NCBI GenBank assembly: GCA_021030915.1
Contig: JAGEMR010000012.1
Span: 1 to 64,000, forward strand
DNA from: Astrothelium macrocarpum
Lineage: Eukaryota; Ascomycota; Dothideomycetes; Trypetheliales; Trypetheliaceae
Length of the DNA: 64,000 nucleotides
Direction: 5' to 3'
Shown piece after piece: positions 33,301-43,492 of the stretch; within the stretch, counting starts at the first letter, position 1, and every line of letters begins with the position of its first letter. The translations under genes and the position numbers were made by a program. The notes under the pieces are model-generated. The model searched no databases. It was not told the DNA's origin and was given only the letters and a program-made list of their open reading frames with translations.

Positions 33301-34827
33301 GTACCATTCGGACTTCCAAAGGCAATGTTTTTGTGAACAGTATCATTAAAAAGTGTACTTTGTTGTTCAACAAAGGTTATATTTTGACGAAGCCATTTCG
33401 TATTGATTTCGGGGATGGATGTCCCGTCCAACATGATTTTTCCTGATGCTGGGGTGTAGAAGCGCATCAACAGTTGCCCAAGTGTGCTTTTCCCAGATCC
33501 GCTTTTCCCAATGACAAAAGTCATCTTTCCCGCACGGAAAAATAGGGTGGTGTCTTGAAGTACTGCTTGGTTTGGACGTGTAGGATAGGCGAAGGAGACC
33601 TTAAAAAATTAGTTGGTTTGCTCAGTTCCGTAAAACGTTCACACTGAATACTTACATTGTGGAACTCAATGTTACCTCCATCAGCATCAATGGTTAGAAC
33701 CCTGACGATGTCTTTCCGTACTTTTGCCTTCCTAACTTTTGCAGCAAGCTTTTGTAGATTCGCACCTGCGACCCTACCCTTTTCGAGCACAATCATTTGT
33801 GGAAGCACAGACTGCAGCGCTCCAATCGCCTGTAATGCAGCCCAGAACGTCGTCAGTACTTGCCCGGGATTCTTCTTGCCGTCTCCAATAAGTATACTAC
33901 CATACCAAAAGCCCTGAACAAACATCGCCCTTGTGCATAATGTAACAAAGCCCTGCTGGAAGGCGTTCCAGTGTGCTTGACGAACGTAGTGCTTCGCTGC
34001 AGCTCTGGTCGCGTCACTGAATTTTCCTGCCTCTTGCTTTTGACCATTGAAACATTTGATGATATCAATCGAAGAAAATGCCGTTGTTGCATGCTTGGAT
34101 GCTTCCGTCATTGCATCTTGTTGAGCACCAATTGCGGCGTGGACACGCCGGGAGATCTGACGTGTACCAATGAAGATTAGCGGGACTCCGGCAATCGTGA
34201 CGAGCGTTAGATTCCATGCATAGTAGAAGGCGAGCCCCAAGCAGGTGAAAAAGACAAACGTATACTGAGCAAAGTCGCCCATCGGTGCGGAAAGGGCTGT
34301 CTGGAGTTCACGAATCTGCCTAAAAGAGACATGTTAATGCGCTACGATGGCAGACTGTCTTGATCTTACATTTGGATTCGTGGGATTGATGCTGCGATTC
34401 CACTTTTGCGGAGGTCATACCATTCTACGTCTTTTTCAAGTAGTCCATCAAATACTTGATCTCGAGCACATTTAGCTTGCATCTCAGCGAATGCCAACCA
34501 GAACATAAAAAATGCCGCACTCGCCAACCAAGTGGCAAGCCCAACGATTGTGAGATATATGCAGTACTTCATGACCTGTGTCTTTAGCTCCTGCCCAGAT
34601 ATGAGGCCTGCTCCGAATGAGGTAAAGGAGTTGAAGGCTTTGCCAAGGAGGTATGCTTTTGCTGGGACACTGGCACCACTAATGGCTGAGAAGAGGATGG
34701 CGAGGAAGAGGACAGAAGTATGTTTGGTGGTCGTAAAGGAAAATAGGGCACTCCATGGAGCGGCATGAGCCTTCTCGTCATCTTCTGGTTCAGTGGTGGT
34801 GCTCGGATCTTTCTCATTCTCAGGCAT
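30363..34827 (-). CDS. STE6: ABC transporter, a-factor (lipopeptide pheromone) exporter type
   Basis: Three exons (34827-34370, 34319-33656, 33599-30363; introns 50 and 56 bp) give 1452 residues. The architecture is a full-size ABCB transporter, TMD-NBD-TMD-NBD. NBD1 has GKSGSGKST, the signature MSGGQRQRMALARA and ILILDESTSALD. NBD2 has GASGSGKST, LSGGQAQRVAIARA and LVLDECTSALD. Between NBD1 and TMD2 is a long Ser/Pro-rich linker (about 200 residues, SMSPRPTSAIW, PPKPPPKDMP), longer than in multidrug ABCB proteins and typical of fungal Ste6. The N-terminus is cytosolic and acidic (MPENEKDPSTTTEPEDDEKAHAAPW). By family it would export the farnesylated mating pheromone across the plasma membrane. 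No pheromone precursor gene was spotted next to it, though such short genes are easily missed. Confidence 0.9.
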
Positions 34828-35372
34828 TTGCCCCGAAGGCGATTCTGAACCTATGAAGCAGGAATGCGACCGTTGCAAAATAATTGTAAAGCAGAGCCTG
34901 CAAGGGATGTTCTGACGTCAAGGATTATGACTGAGTAGATTTTGCTTCACAGGGGACGTAGCGAAAGTCCAAGCACTAAATGCAGGTTTGTTTTGGGAGT
35001 CGTGTTGTGGGTCATGCCGTGTGAATCGTTGCTATTGTTCTCTGCAGCTCCCCATCCCCGCTTAGTTAAAAGCACATCACTATCTGCTTTTTGATCCTCC
35101 AGAACACTTCAGCACCAAGCCATCACTATTTCCCGTCTGTCAGAAGATCGTAAGGGTACCGAACTGAAAAGCGTGAGCAGTCATCTTGGCCTGCCAAAGC
35201 TAGGCGCCAAAACATGGTATCGACGGCGAACAGGAGCATGCAAAAGCGCATCATCGTTCGGAAGCCTCTCTATGCCCATATTGACCTCACTCCAATTAGT
35301 ATAATCGGTCGTGAACTTGATAACGAAAACGATCAACTGCATTCTCAACCCAAAGCCCCAGAGCTCCAGCAT
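34828..35372. promoter_or_regulatory. Upstream region of the STE6-type gene
   Basis: Holds the promoter of the minus-strand STE6-type gene and the 3' flank of the minus-strand PBDC1-family gene. No open frame of interest. No obvious pheromone-response element cluster was recognised by eye. Confidence 0.4.
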
Positions 35373-36070
35373 CTACGCTGCCGTGGCTTGCTCTGGGTGG
35401 TTTTTTTCGTATACCCAGTCGTTTAGCCCTTCTCGGTTTCTTTGATGGTATTAGTCCGGAGGTTATCGAACCGCAAGAGATCTATTGGCTCACCTAGCAA
35501 TCTCAATGGCATAAAATTGTATCCGAACGACTGATGTACACTGGTCAGCTATGCCCAAGCCATCTTTTCGCATTCTAGACAAATACCAAGGATTGTCTCC
35601 TTCTCTCCGTATTCATATGTCGGATTTGACCTGAGTATTGTCCCAAAGTTGTAATCTTTGACTGTGTCTTTGTATGTCTCGATAAAGTTTCGCCATCGCT
35701 CCTTGCCCTTTTTGCTCTTCATTTCATCCTCATTGATAGTCGACTTCAGGTCTATATCTGGAAACTCTCGCTTGAAGTGATTATAGATATCATCGTCCAG
35801 TTTAGTGAGGCGCAATTCGCTGCCGCGACATTTATTGAGTAGACCCCAATAAGCTTCGACATGCTCGACTACTAGAATTGGAATTAGCCCATTTACATTT
35901 CCAAACAAGATCAAGTGGACAATAGGCGTACCTTTGACGGCGAATTGGTGTTCAATCTGTGTATACGGTCAGTTTGAATTAGAGACGCAGAAAATGTACT
36001 TGAGGCGCACATCTGGGTTGTTCTCGGCCTGGTTTGGATCAAGACTCGCGCCTGGTGGACCGAGCGACAT
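35373..36070 (-). CDS. PBDC1-family protein (YPL225W homologue)
   Basis: Five small exons (36070-36011, 35956-35932, 35871-35587, 35530-35494, 35439-35373) give 157 residues, with introns of 54-60 bp. The family sequence is continuous only after splicing: NPDIEHQFAVK joined to VVEHVEAYWGLLNK, then GSELRLTKLDDDIYNHFKREFP, EDEMKSKKGKERWRNF, DYNFGTILRSN, YEYGEKETIL joined to VVRIQFYAIEIAR, joined to NREGLNDWVYEKNHPEQ. Exons of 25 and 37 bp are unusually small. The yeast homologue YPL225W has been linked to translation elongation factor folding. The protein is a small cytosolic helical protein. The unspliced frame ends differently and would be misread without the last two exons. Confidence 0.94.
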
Positions 36071-36664
36071 AACTCTGGCGTCCTAACGTAGCTTTCACCG
36101 CGTTCGCCGGGGCTGAATTTTTGAATGATGGATATTCTTGGATTGAGTATGTTTCGGAGGCGCTGAGTTGTAACACGCGCTATTGCTTCGATGGAGGTTT
36201 CAATGCCCCACAACACCCGGTCCGCTGACGATTGGCCTTGGTTCATTAGAAAATTGTGACGCCACACGTTCTCAGAATTACGATGGGCTTATATTTCCAA
36301 CTGTTTCGCGCTCACAAGCCGGTCGAATTTTCAGTCAAGCCTCTATTCAGTATAGTCAAATACTTGCCTGCTTTCACGGTCCAAAACTATAATACTATGA
36401 AGAAGACATACAAAATGAAATGAGAATCTGACAATGATACACCAAGATCGAGGTACAGCTCCCACGGATCCAGCCGCAATTTCAATATCTACTACAGAAG
36501 CACATACACAGCTTTGATATCCAATTTGAGACTTAAATAGGAAACATCAAACACCAGGACTCTTAGAGAATTGGAAGTGGACCACCTCGACCCTTGATTG
36601 CAGTAATGTATGGGTCTTGATGAGAAGACTGCAAGATGGATTTTGCTCTTCATCGCATCCAAGG
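36071..36664. other. Intergenic stretch, nothing recognised
   Basis: Between two minus-strand genes; it holds the promoter of the PBDC1-family gene. Unspliced frames here (for example on the minus strand at 35911-36267) are shadows of that gene. Confidence 0.45.
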
Positions 36665-37279
36665 CTACTGGTATTTGCATTTCTTCTTCGATTTTTTACT
36701 TTTCTTCTCGGCTTCTTTTTCGAGCTTTGCTCTACTTTTCTTGCTGTCTTCGACGAATTTGGGGATTTGTTCGACAAGTCTCATCATCGCTCGGGTTCGC
36801 TTTAGCTCTCCCTCTGGGAGCCAACGGACACCATTTAAGGGAATTTCAAGCCGCCTTCTTCTGTTCTTGAAGAAGATCTCGCTCCTCTCTTTTCGAATCC
36901 AGCGTATCTCCAGATTTGGAAATCGTTTGAGTAGCCTCGACGAGGCATGCGTTTCATTTGAGCATAACTGTTTCAACTGCTGACGCACTACGCACACTTT
37001 GCAGCGTTTATCATTTCCTAAGCTTAGCTCCAATCATGATTAGCGTCGCTTCTGTGGTAACCTTTGGGATCTTGTGCTGACATCAAGGTTTTGAAGGAGG
37101 GCGAAAGGAGGAACAAGAGTGTCTTACTAGCACTGCTGGAGGAATGCCGTGTCTGAGGGTTCCAGTGCTCTGCCTAGATTTTCCATGTGCCGTGAATACT
37201 CGCGCCAGGCTTGTAGTAGGTTCTCATAGCACTGGGTCCACTGTTCGGGTAACCCATCGCTACTGGAGGAATTTCCCAT
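36665..37279 (-). CDS. Small basic protein with possible N-myristoylation signal, unknown
   Basis: The proposed model has two exons (37279-37128 and 37022-36665) joined by a 105-bp intron (GTAAGA...GAGCTAAG), giving 169 residues. Exon 1 reads MGNSSSSDGLPEQWTQCYENLLQAW; MGNSSSS fits the Gly-2 N-myristoylation consensus. Exon 2 begins LGNDKRCKVCVVRQQLKQLC, with three closely spaced Cys, and continues with a very basic helix-rich region. It ends in a polybasic tail (KKSRAKLEKEAEKKSKKSKKKCK), which with a myristoyl group could anchor it to membranes. An in-frame stop precedes the exon 2 frame, which is why an upstream exon is needed. The family was not recognised; the exon 1 join is inference from phase and splice signals. 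Confidence 0.52.
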
Positions 37280-38630
37280 GGTATATCCTTGTTATTAACA
37301 CACACAAATCAGGACTTAGGGTATGATATCAGATATTGGAGAAAGCTAAGCTATTACACAGGCAATGGTGCGCAAAATTTGATGAAATAGGAGAAATCAA
37401 GTATTTGGAGTCTAATCGGGACTATATATACCGGTTGCTTGTGGTTCATGCGACACAATACTGCTCTCTTTTAGTAACAAAAGCATCACTCATGTTCTTG
37501 AATCATGTGAATCCGATCAGGCGGCCCAGAAATCTTGCTGACTCGAAAGCCGTAGTCAAACATCCACTGCTAAGTCACAACACATGCAGAACGTCTAAGC
37601 AGCAAAGGAGCTGCTGAGGGTGCCCTTTCGGCCAAATACTTCAGTGAATGCAGTGTGTACTTAAGAGCTTGGTCAACACAAATAATTGCCGTTTCCGATT
37701 CGTTTGCGCTTTCTCCAATGACTGGCTAGATATTTACACGAGATGAGTCAATGTCTCGACTCAGACTTTGAGCGTCGACGACTGCATGCGGCCTAGACAT
37801 GACTCTGACGCGACAATTCTTTTCTACGCATTTCAGTCTTTCAGCGTAAACCCAGCCCCCTGTCATTCATCGTCGCTACAAGCTAAAACATCAAATCAGT
37901 CTTACTGATTCCTGAGATTGTGATTTCAAGACATTCTTTACCGATGATTGCCAACGTATGCGTCAGTCATGATACAGGACGGACGAACTGGTCATTGAGA
38001 TGATTCAGGACACGTTTCGTAACCATTGGCAGTAGCAGTTCGCTAGAAAGTTCCAAGGAAGCCTACGGTCCCTCATCCTCTAAGGAACGACTCAAGATTA
38101 CAACAACCTTTTGTCCGCTAATGAACCAGGCATCCTGGCTTGTCAAAAAGACAGATGCAAGTGAATCTTCGTCTGAGAATCGACGTGGCTGGGATAGACG
38201 CCCAATTGAACGCCCAGGGATATTTAACACGATGAAGGGCTGCTAGCCACCAGCCCATTTTTGGCTCATGCCTTGATGACCCTCCGCAGTATGAAGGCAA
38301 TTCAGCTACTGCTCAATCATGCGCCGACAATTTCTCGGATCAGTCCCAGGTCAAAGAACGGACCATATGTTATCTCCGCCCGTTAAATCCAGCCCAACGT
38401 TAATGCCGAATGAGAGATTGAATTGTTAGTTTGATTTCCCACTGATAGTTCCAAGTAACTCGGCCCGACCAGACCAGAAGTTGTCACAGCTGTCCGGGCC
38501 GATATCGCTTGTATCCCAACGTGTTGGCTGTATAAGTTCGTATGACTTCCAGGGAAGTACCCCAATATCAATAACTTGCTGATGCTGAATCATTTGTACC
38601 TGGAAATAACTAAGCACTTGAATCCTAAAC
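37280..38630. other. Gene-poor stretch, nothing recognised
   Basis: About 1.35 kb between divergently transcribed genes. Only short frames without family features were seen (37336-37617 plus; 38118-38300 minus). No repeat or RNA gene was supported. Confidence 0.45.
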
Positions 38631-39437
38631 ATGGCGTCCACAATAGTCCTCATCACTGGTAAGTTCAATAGATTTAAAAGTGAGACTTGCTGTTGCTTAC
38701 CAAGTGAAATAAGGGCGAACTCTGGGGTAGGCTTCGCAACGTCAAAAGCGCTAGCCTCCACATCGGACAATTTTCACATTATCCTGGCGAGCCGGTCTCA
38801 AGAAAAGGCCAACACTGCGCTGCACGAAATTGAAGCAAGTGGTATCAGAGGGACCCTCTCGACTGTACAGCTGGACGTCACTGATGCAAAATCGATCGAA
38901 GAGGTTGCTACGTATGTTGAGCAACAATTTGGACGACTGGACGTGCTTGTTAACAACGCAGCCGTCGGCAGCATGGATCTAGACGTTAGAACTCGTTTCT
39001 CACTATGTCTAGAAACCAATGTTACCGGACCGGCTATGGTTACTGCGGCATTCAGGTCATTGCTACTCAAGTCTCAGAACCCATATTCAATATATGTAAG
39101 CAGTGGTGAACGAACATTACCACGAAATGCCGCTCGAAAGCCCTCGACACACGATAAAATTCGGAATGGGGACGCTTATATTGTAAGCAAGGCGGCTTTG
39201 AACATGCTTGCCGTTCTTGAGGCTCGCGATTTTGGTCCCAAAGGCTTGAAGGTATTTGCGGTGAGCCCTGGATTTGTTCGATCAAATCTCCGTGGTCCGA
39301 GTGAGGAAGCGAGGAGTGGATGGGGCAAAGCTGGAGATCCTGAAGTCTCTGGAAAGATCATCCTGAGCATCGTACAAGGAGAGCAAGACGCAGATGTGGG
39401 CTGTTTAGTTCACAAAGATGGTATCCATTCTTGGTAA
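38631..39437 (+). CDS. Short-chain dehydrogenase/reductase with anomalous first intron
   Basis: The continuous frame of 268 residues carries SDR features: MASTIVLITG, then NSGVGFATSKAL (the rest of TGxxxGxG), DVTDAKSIEEV, VLVNNAAVGS, IYVSSGERT (catalytic Ser), DAYIVSKAAL (YxxxK) and FAVSPGFVRSNL. NAD(P) binding and catalysis look intact. Between LITG and ANSGVG lie 55 bp (38659-38713) that look like an intron (GTAAGT...AATAAG). Removing them puts the gene out of frame with a stop within six codons; keeping them inserts about 18 residues into the nucleotide-binding loop. Relatives read LITGANSGVG or similar, so a base has probably been lost at the acceptor. It may be a recent pseudogene, a mis-sequenced base, or use an unusual acceptor. 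Confidence 0.7.
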   Translation: MASTIVLITGKFNRFKSETCCCLPSEIRANSGVGFATSKALASTSDNFHIILASRSQEKANTALHEIEASGIRGTLSTVQLDVTDAKSIEEVATYVEQQFGRLDVLVNNAAVGSMDLDVRTRFSLCLETNVTGPAMVTAAFRSLLLKSQNPYSIYVSSGERTLPRNAARKPSTHDKIRNGDAYIVSKAALNMLAVLEARDFGPKGLKVFAVSPGFVRSNLRGPSEEARSGWGKAGDPEVSGKIILSIVQGEQDADVGCLVHKDGIHSW

Positions 39438-40536
39438 AGCAGAGGCTACGAGTTTTGCAACGTTATGTCATAAGAAAATTTGTATGGGGAGCCTCTGATT
39501 TGGCTAGTCCTCCAAAATCGAGCTCCAGAGCTAAAACCGCTGTAGTGATGCAACATGAATCCACCGGTTTCATGTGCATTACTGTCATGGATGGCCCGTC
39601 ATGGTCAAGCTCCGGATTAATCGAAGATTTTACATCTAGAACTTCGAACGTAGGCCTGTTCGTGCTTGCATGTTACTCGACACAACGTCAGAGCGAAATT
39701 CCGAGGGCAGAGGGGCAAGACATTTAGAATTTTTTCCGCCGCCGTCCTATGTAACCAGAAATCGATTGAAACCTATTGGCCTATTAACACAGATCAATTT
39801 CTACCACGATATATCCCCGACTCAATTCCGACAAGCCGCTTTACCAGCTGTGCGTGTCTACTGAGCTTGCTTCGAAGCAGCAGACAATCTTTGCTGTTCA
39901 TACGTGAGTTTTAGTAAATATCGGGGAAGTGCCTTGAAGCGAAAAGCTATCAAGCTATGTATTAGGCAAGGCGGTAATAGCCGAGACAAAGGACAAGATC
40001 TTCACTATTTTCGACTCGTCTCCGGTTAGCGCCTAATATAGAGCCTATGTTATAGGCGTTTGCGCCCTCGACAGCGCCGTTTGGTTCATGCATGTGATAC
40101 AAGTCGTTGTTTGCCGTTCCGGCTACTACTGGAGAGCTAATCTGACTTCCAGGCGATTGTAGCTTATACTGGACGGTAGTTGAGACTAAGGTGACAAGGT
40201 GATCGAATAGGTAGGTGTTTTATCTGAAACGGAAAGGCCGATGGAAAATTCAAGGGCGGGAAAAACATTTCCGCAACCCTTAGATGAATGCGGATCAGCT
40301 TCGGAAAAACTAAGGCCAACACTAAGCAGAGATGTACCTGACGCATCCATGCTGTTAGCACCATGTTAATTGCTTTGGCAGGGGAAGTCATTTGCTCAGA
40401 ACGTCACAATATGTGACGGCCAGCTCGCGATCAAAATCCCTCAAGATGTGAGAAACTATAAAATCATGGCTATGTCCCACATGGATTCAGACGACTGTGC
40501 CTGCGCCATCTCAATCAATCAGTCAGGCTCAACATC
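39438..40536. other. Intergenic stretch, nothing recognised
   Basis: About 1.1 kb. Short plus-strand frames at 39431-39727 and 39666-39914 have no family features. It contains the promoter of the following secreted-protein gene. Confidence 0.45.
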
Positions 40537-41378
40537 ATGCCTTCATCACGCCAGATAGTGCCTGCTCTTGCAGCTCTTGCTTTCACTTCAGTCGAGGCTG
40601 CCTTTGGCCCGTCGTTCAGCACTGGCCCTGTCTCTTCAAACTCATGGATTCGTGAGGCAATCTCCACTCTAGTCTTACCTGCAGCACCAAGCGGTGGCTC
40701 TGGAGATACTTCCCTTTGGGTTGGCATGGGCACCTCCAACGGCGACTTGATCCAGTCCATCGCCGAAAACTATGCCTCTAGCGACTGGAGCATCTACGCC
40801 TACACACTCAAGGAAACTTCGCGTGCGTCACATCAAGGTTTTGAGAAGTTCTGTATCCACGACGCTAATGTGTTCATATAGCAACTTCCCAGGAGCCCAT
40901 TCAGGCTCCTGGTGGCACCGCTGTTGCAGGAAACCAGGTAACGATGCACTGTAAGACCTCTCCCACCGAATAGAGCCCTTCGCACACATCAAGCTCACAA
41001 ATAACGTGTAGACGTGTACGAGGATTCTACTGGAAACTATACTCAGTATGTCCTTGTCAACGGTGTCCAGGTCTCCACACTCTCCACCGATGATGCCGAA
41101 GCCCAAGGTTGGGGAAGCGCAGTCGAGTGCGCACAGGATAATTGCGGTACCGTGCCTGCTCACTGTAAGTCTTCTCGTGTCTCTAGGAGATGGACACCGA
41201 ACTAACGTACCGTTTTTTCCCAGCATGGATCGACACCACAATTACCTTGAATGCGGCAGACCCAGACTACATCAACACTCTTTCTAAAAGTGAGGGAGTC
41301 ACCGGTGATCTGGTGACTGACGATGGCGGATTGACTTGGACTGTGAGCACCATTGATATTCCAGAGTTTACCTTTTAG
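40537..41378 (+). CDS. Small secreted fungal protein, unknown function
   Basis: Four exons (40537-40822, 40882-40950, 41012-41164, 41224-41378; introns 59-61 bp) give 220 residues. The N-terminus IVPALAALAFTSVEAAFG is a signal peptide. The mature sequence is Ser/Thr/Gly-rich with beta-strand-like spacing: SSNSWIREAISTLVLP, TSLWVGMGTSNGDLIQSIAENY, YTQYVLVNGVQVSTLST, AQGWGSAVECAQDNCGTVPAHSWIDTTITLNAADP and DDGGLTWTVSTIDIPEF. The two Cys may form a disulphide. This matches my memory of a conserved family of uncharacterised secreted fungal proteins with a beta-sandwich look; I cannot name a domain with confidence. All four exons stay in phase and begin and end at good splice sites, so the gene is likely functional. 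Confidence 0.77.
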
Positions 41379-42862
41379 GTTTTTCAAGTGCGAGCGAATA
41401 TTTCCGCCTATTTATTTTGGATTTGGCGGGTTCTCTGTATATATTGCATGACGACAGCTTTGAAGGCTCTACTACAGATTAGTGCTTGAATGAAATAAAA
41501 GTACAATACTATTGTTCAACGCAATTGGGAAGATACATGCAGACTCGTAGCAAAGGTTCAAATCGATTTAAATGTTATGAAGTAAAAATGTTCCAGCTAT
41601 ACATACTATGGCTTCGTTTACGTGCGTAAAACGTTGCGTTCGGGCTGTCAATCTTGACATTAAGAGTGTTCCTAATTCGGGCGATTATCCGCACAACCTG
41701 TAAGGTTTCAATCTTATCGCTTTGTGAGGAAGTCGGCGAAGCACTCACGGGATCGGGTGAATTCAATTGCTGGTTACAATCACCTACATATTTTATGGGA
41801 CCGCTTACGATCGCACAGACCAAACTAGCACTTTCTAGAAATGGTATAGACTTGCGACATCATGGACCAAGGTAGTCTGCTGGTGTCCAAAATCTTTGAG
41901 TGAAGGAATGAGCGGTTGGGCGTAGGTTCGCCCATGATTTGTTAGGGATCTCCTCAGTGTAACAACAGCCCATTGTCATTCAATCAATGGATCCAAGTCA
42001 CATCGTAGACAAAGGAGAAATTTACCTAACTGGTGATCCCTTCGCGTCACAATGGCAGATTTGTTCGACTTTTCGAAAGCCTGTAAATTATCCTATACTC
42101 ACGAAGCGAGAATTTGTCAACACTGCCGTGACGAATATACTTCATTGAGGGGTTCTCCATATCATCGAGGTCGAATCGTTTCTTGGTTCACCAGGCATCG
42201 CCTTTCCCCTGTTGAAAATTAGCAGAAAATGACTCCAGCGCATAATAGGAGGCGTTTCCGATTGAGGATCTTCGCCACCATAATGATGTATTCATATCTG
42301 AAAAATGAACAAGAGTCACTTTAGCAATGTAATAGCAGGCTTGGTTCAACGAGGAGCCCGTCAAAGGAAGACCACGAATATGAAAGGCCTGTCGGATGCG
42401 CCGCACTTCGATTTCGGTGACGTTGTCGTTTTTGTAGATAGAGACTTCCAAGTTGTTAGGTGTAGCCCACCTGGATGTGCCTTCCAATGTGGGGAACCGC
42501 GTGGCTTAGGTTGTGCACGTACTCAGAGAGAAAGTGTCGATGCGATATTTTTGGCCGAAGCGATGTTTCTTATTTGCAGCTCCTGTTCACTGGTGATTCC
42601 CTCGTTTCGTACTGGCAGACTTTGCATCCGTGCGGTTGACAAGAGTCATTCCGAATACACAATAGCCTACCACTGTTATTGAGGACCTCCCGAACCAGAA
42701 GAATCAGTTTTGACACTATGCAAAAGTGAAATATTCCCGATGAATCACTTACCAGCTCCAGACCAGCTTCTTCTTCCTCCATTCTTTTTTGAAGATTCTT
42801 CGAACTTTTTTTTTTAAATCTTCAAATTCATCATTGAAAGTCCAAGCAAACCCCATACAGCT
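41379..42862. other. Gene-poor stretch with possible degenerate direct repeat
   Basis: About 1.5 kb without a recognisable gene. Two segments resemble each other in direct orientation: near 42029-42072 (ACTGGTGATCCCTTCG...TGGCAGA) and near 42590-42625 (ACTGGTGATTCCCTCG...TGGCAGA). This may be a decayed duplicate. The short frame 42305-42682 spans part of it and has no family features. Confidence 0.4.
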
Positions 42863-43492
42863 ATGGCATACGGCACCACCATCGATCACAAATACCCGGA
42901 GCGCTTTTTCAACACACATCCGGAAGACCACGACTATATTGAAGCGTGGTTAGTACGCAAAAGGCTGGACCCCGATTTCCACAGCTGGTTCATGAATTGG
43001 TGCATCAAAGTTGCCGACCAGCACCACAACCCCCATGCCGACACTACCCGCCCTGGCTACCATTTCGAGCGGCAGCTGCTGAGCAACCTGCGCCGAAATC
43101 GACTCAATCGATCAAAGTACTGCCATTTCATGGCGTACTTTTTGAAGTCCGTGACCAATGGGGGGCACCCCATATACACAATCATCCAACGCGACGCCGA
43201 TGTCGCCGAAAAGGAAGCGGGTCAGAGAATCCTATTCAACAAGCTTCATAATACCGGAGAATCCGGTAGACGCGCCCGCAGAAGGACCAGGCGCGGGCGA
43301 AATCTGGTTCGTGGAGAGATGGGGGGTGCCTCGGCCGGTCAAGGGCCTGCGGAGACGGTGGAGGACGATGAAGAGGCAATAGAGATAGAGGAGGAAGGGA
43401 AGGAAGGGGAGGAGGAGAATGCCTTCGCTTCTGAGCTTGAGGGATTGAGGGGTCCCTCAAACGAAATTGGAGGTGACCTGCCTTTCCGATGA
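42863..43492 (+). CDS. Hypothetical protein with acidic C-terminal tail
   Basis: An intronless frame of 209 residues. The start ATG at 42863 follows a pyrimidine/T-rich leader. The N-terminal ~130 residues look globular and aromatic- and His-rich: YPERFFNTHPEDHDYIEAWLVRKRL, FHSWFMNWCIKVADQHHN, GYHFERQLLSNLRRNRLNRSKYCHFMAYFLKSV. A basic patch (RRARRRTRRGRN) follows, then a strongly acidic tail (EDDEEAIEIEEEGKEGEEE). The basic-then-acidic layout resembles nuclear proteins, but no domain was recognised. Regular composition and length argue for a real gene; it may be lineage-specific. Confidence 0.6.
   Translation: MAYGTTIDHKYPERFFNTHPEDHDYIEAWLVRKRLDPDFHSWFMNWCIKVADQHHNPHADTTRPGYHFERQLLSNLRRNRLNRSKYCHFMAYFLKSVTNGGHPIYTIIQRDADVAEKEAGQRILFNKLHNTGESGRRARRRTRRGRNLVRGEMGGASAGQGPAETVEDDEEAIEIEEEGKEGEEENAFASELEGLRGPSNEIGGDLPFR

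Noticed and set aside
38631..39437. Calling the SDR unspliced frame a normal intronless gene
   Set aside because: The extra residues are encoded by a segment with a strong GTAAGT donor and an AG end and they interrupt the cofactor motif, so it is reported as anomalous instead.
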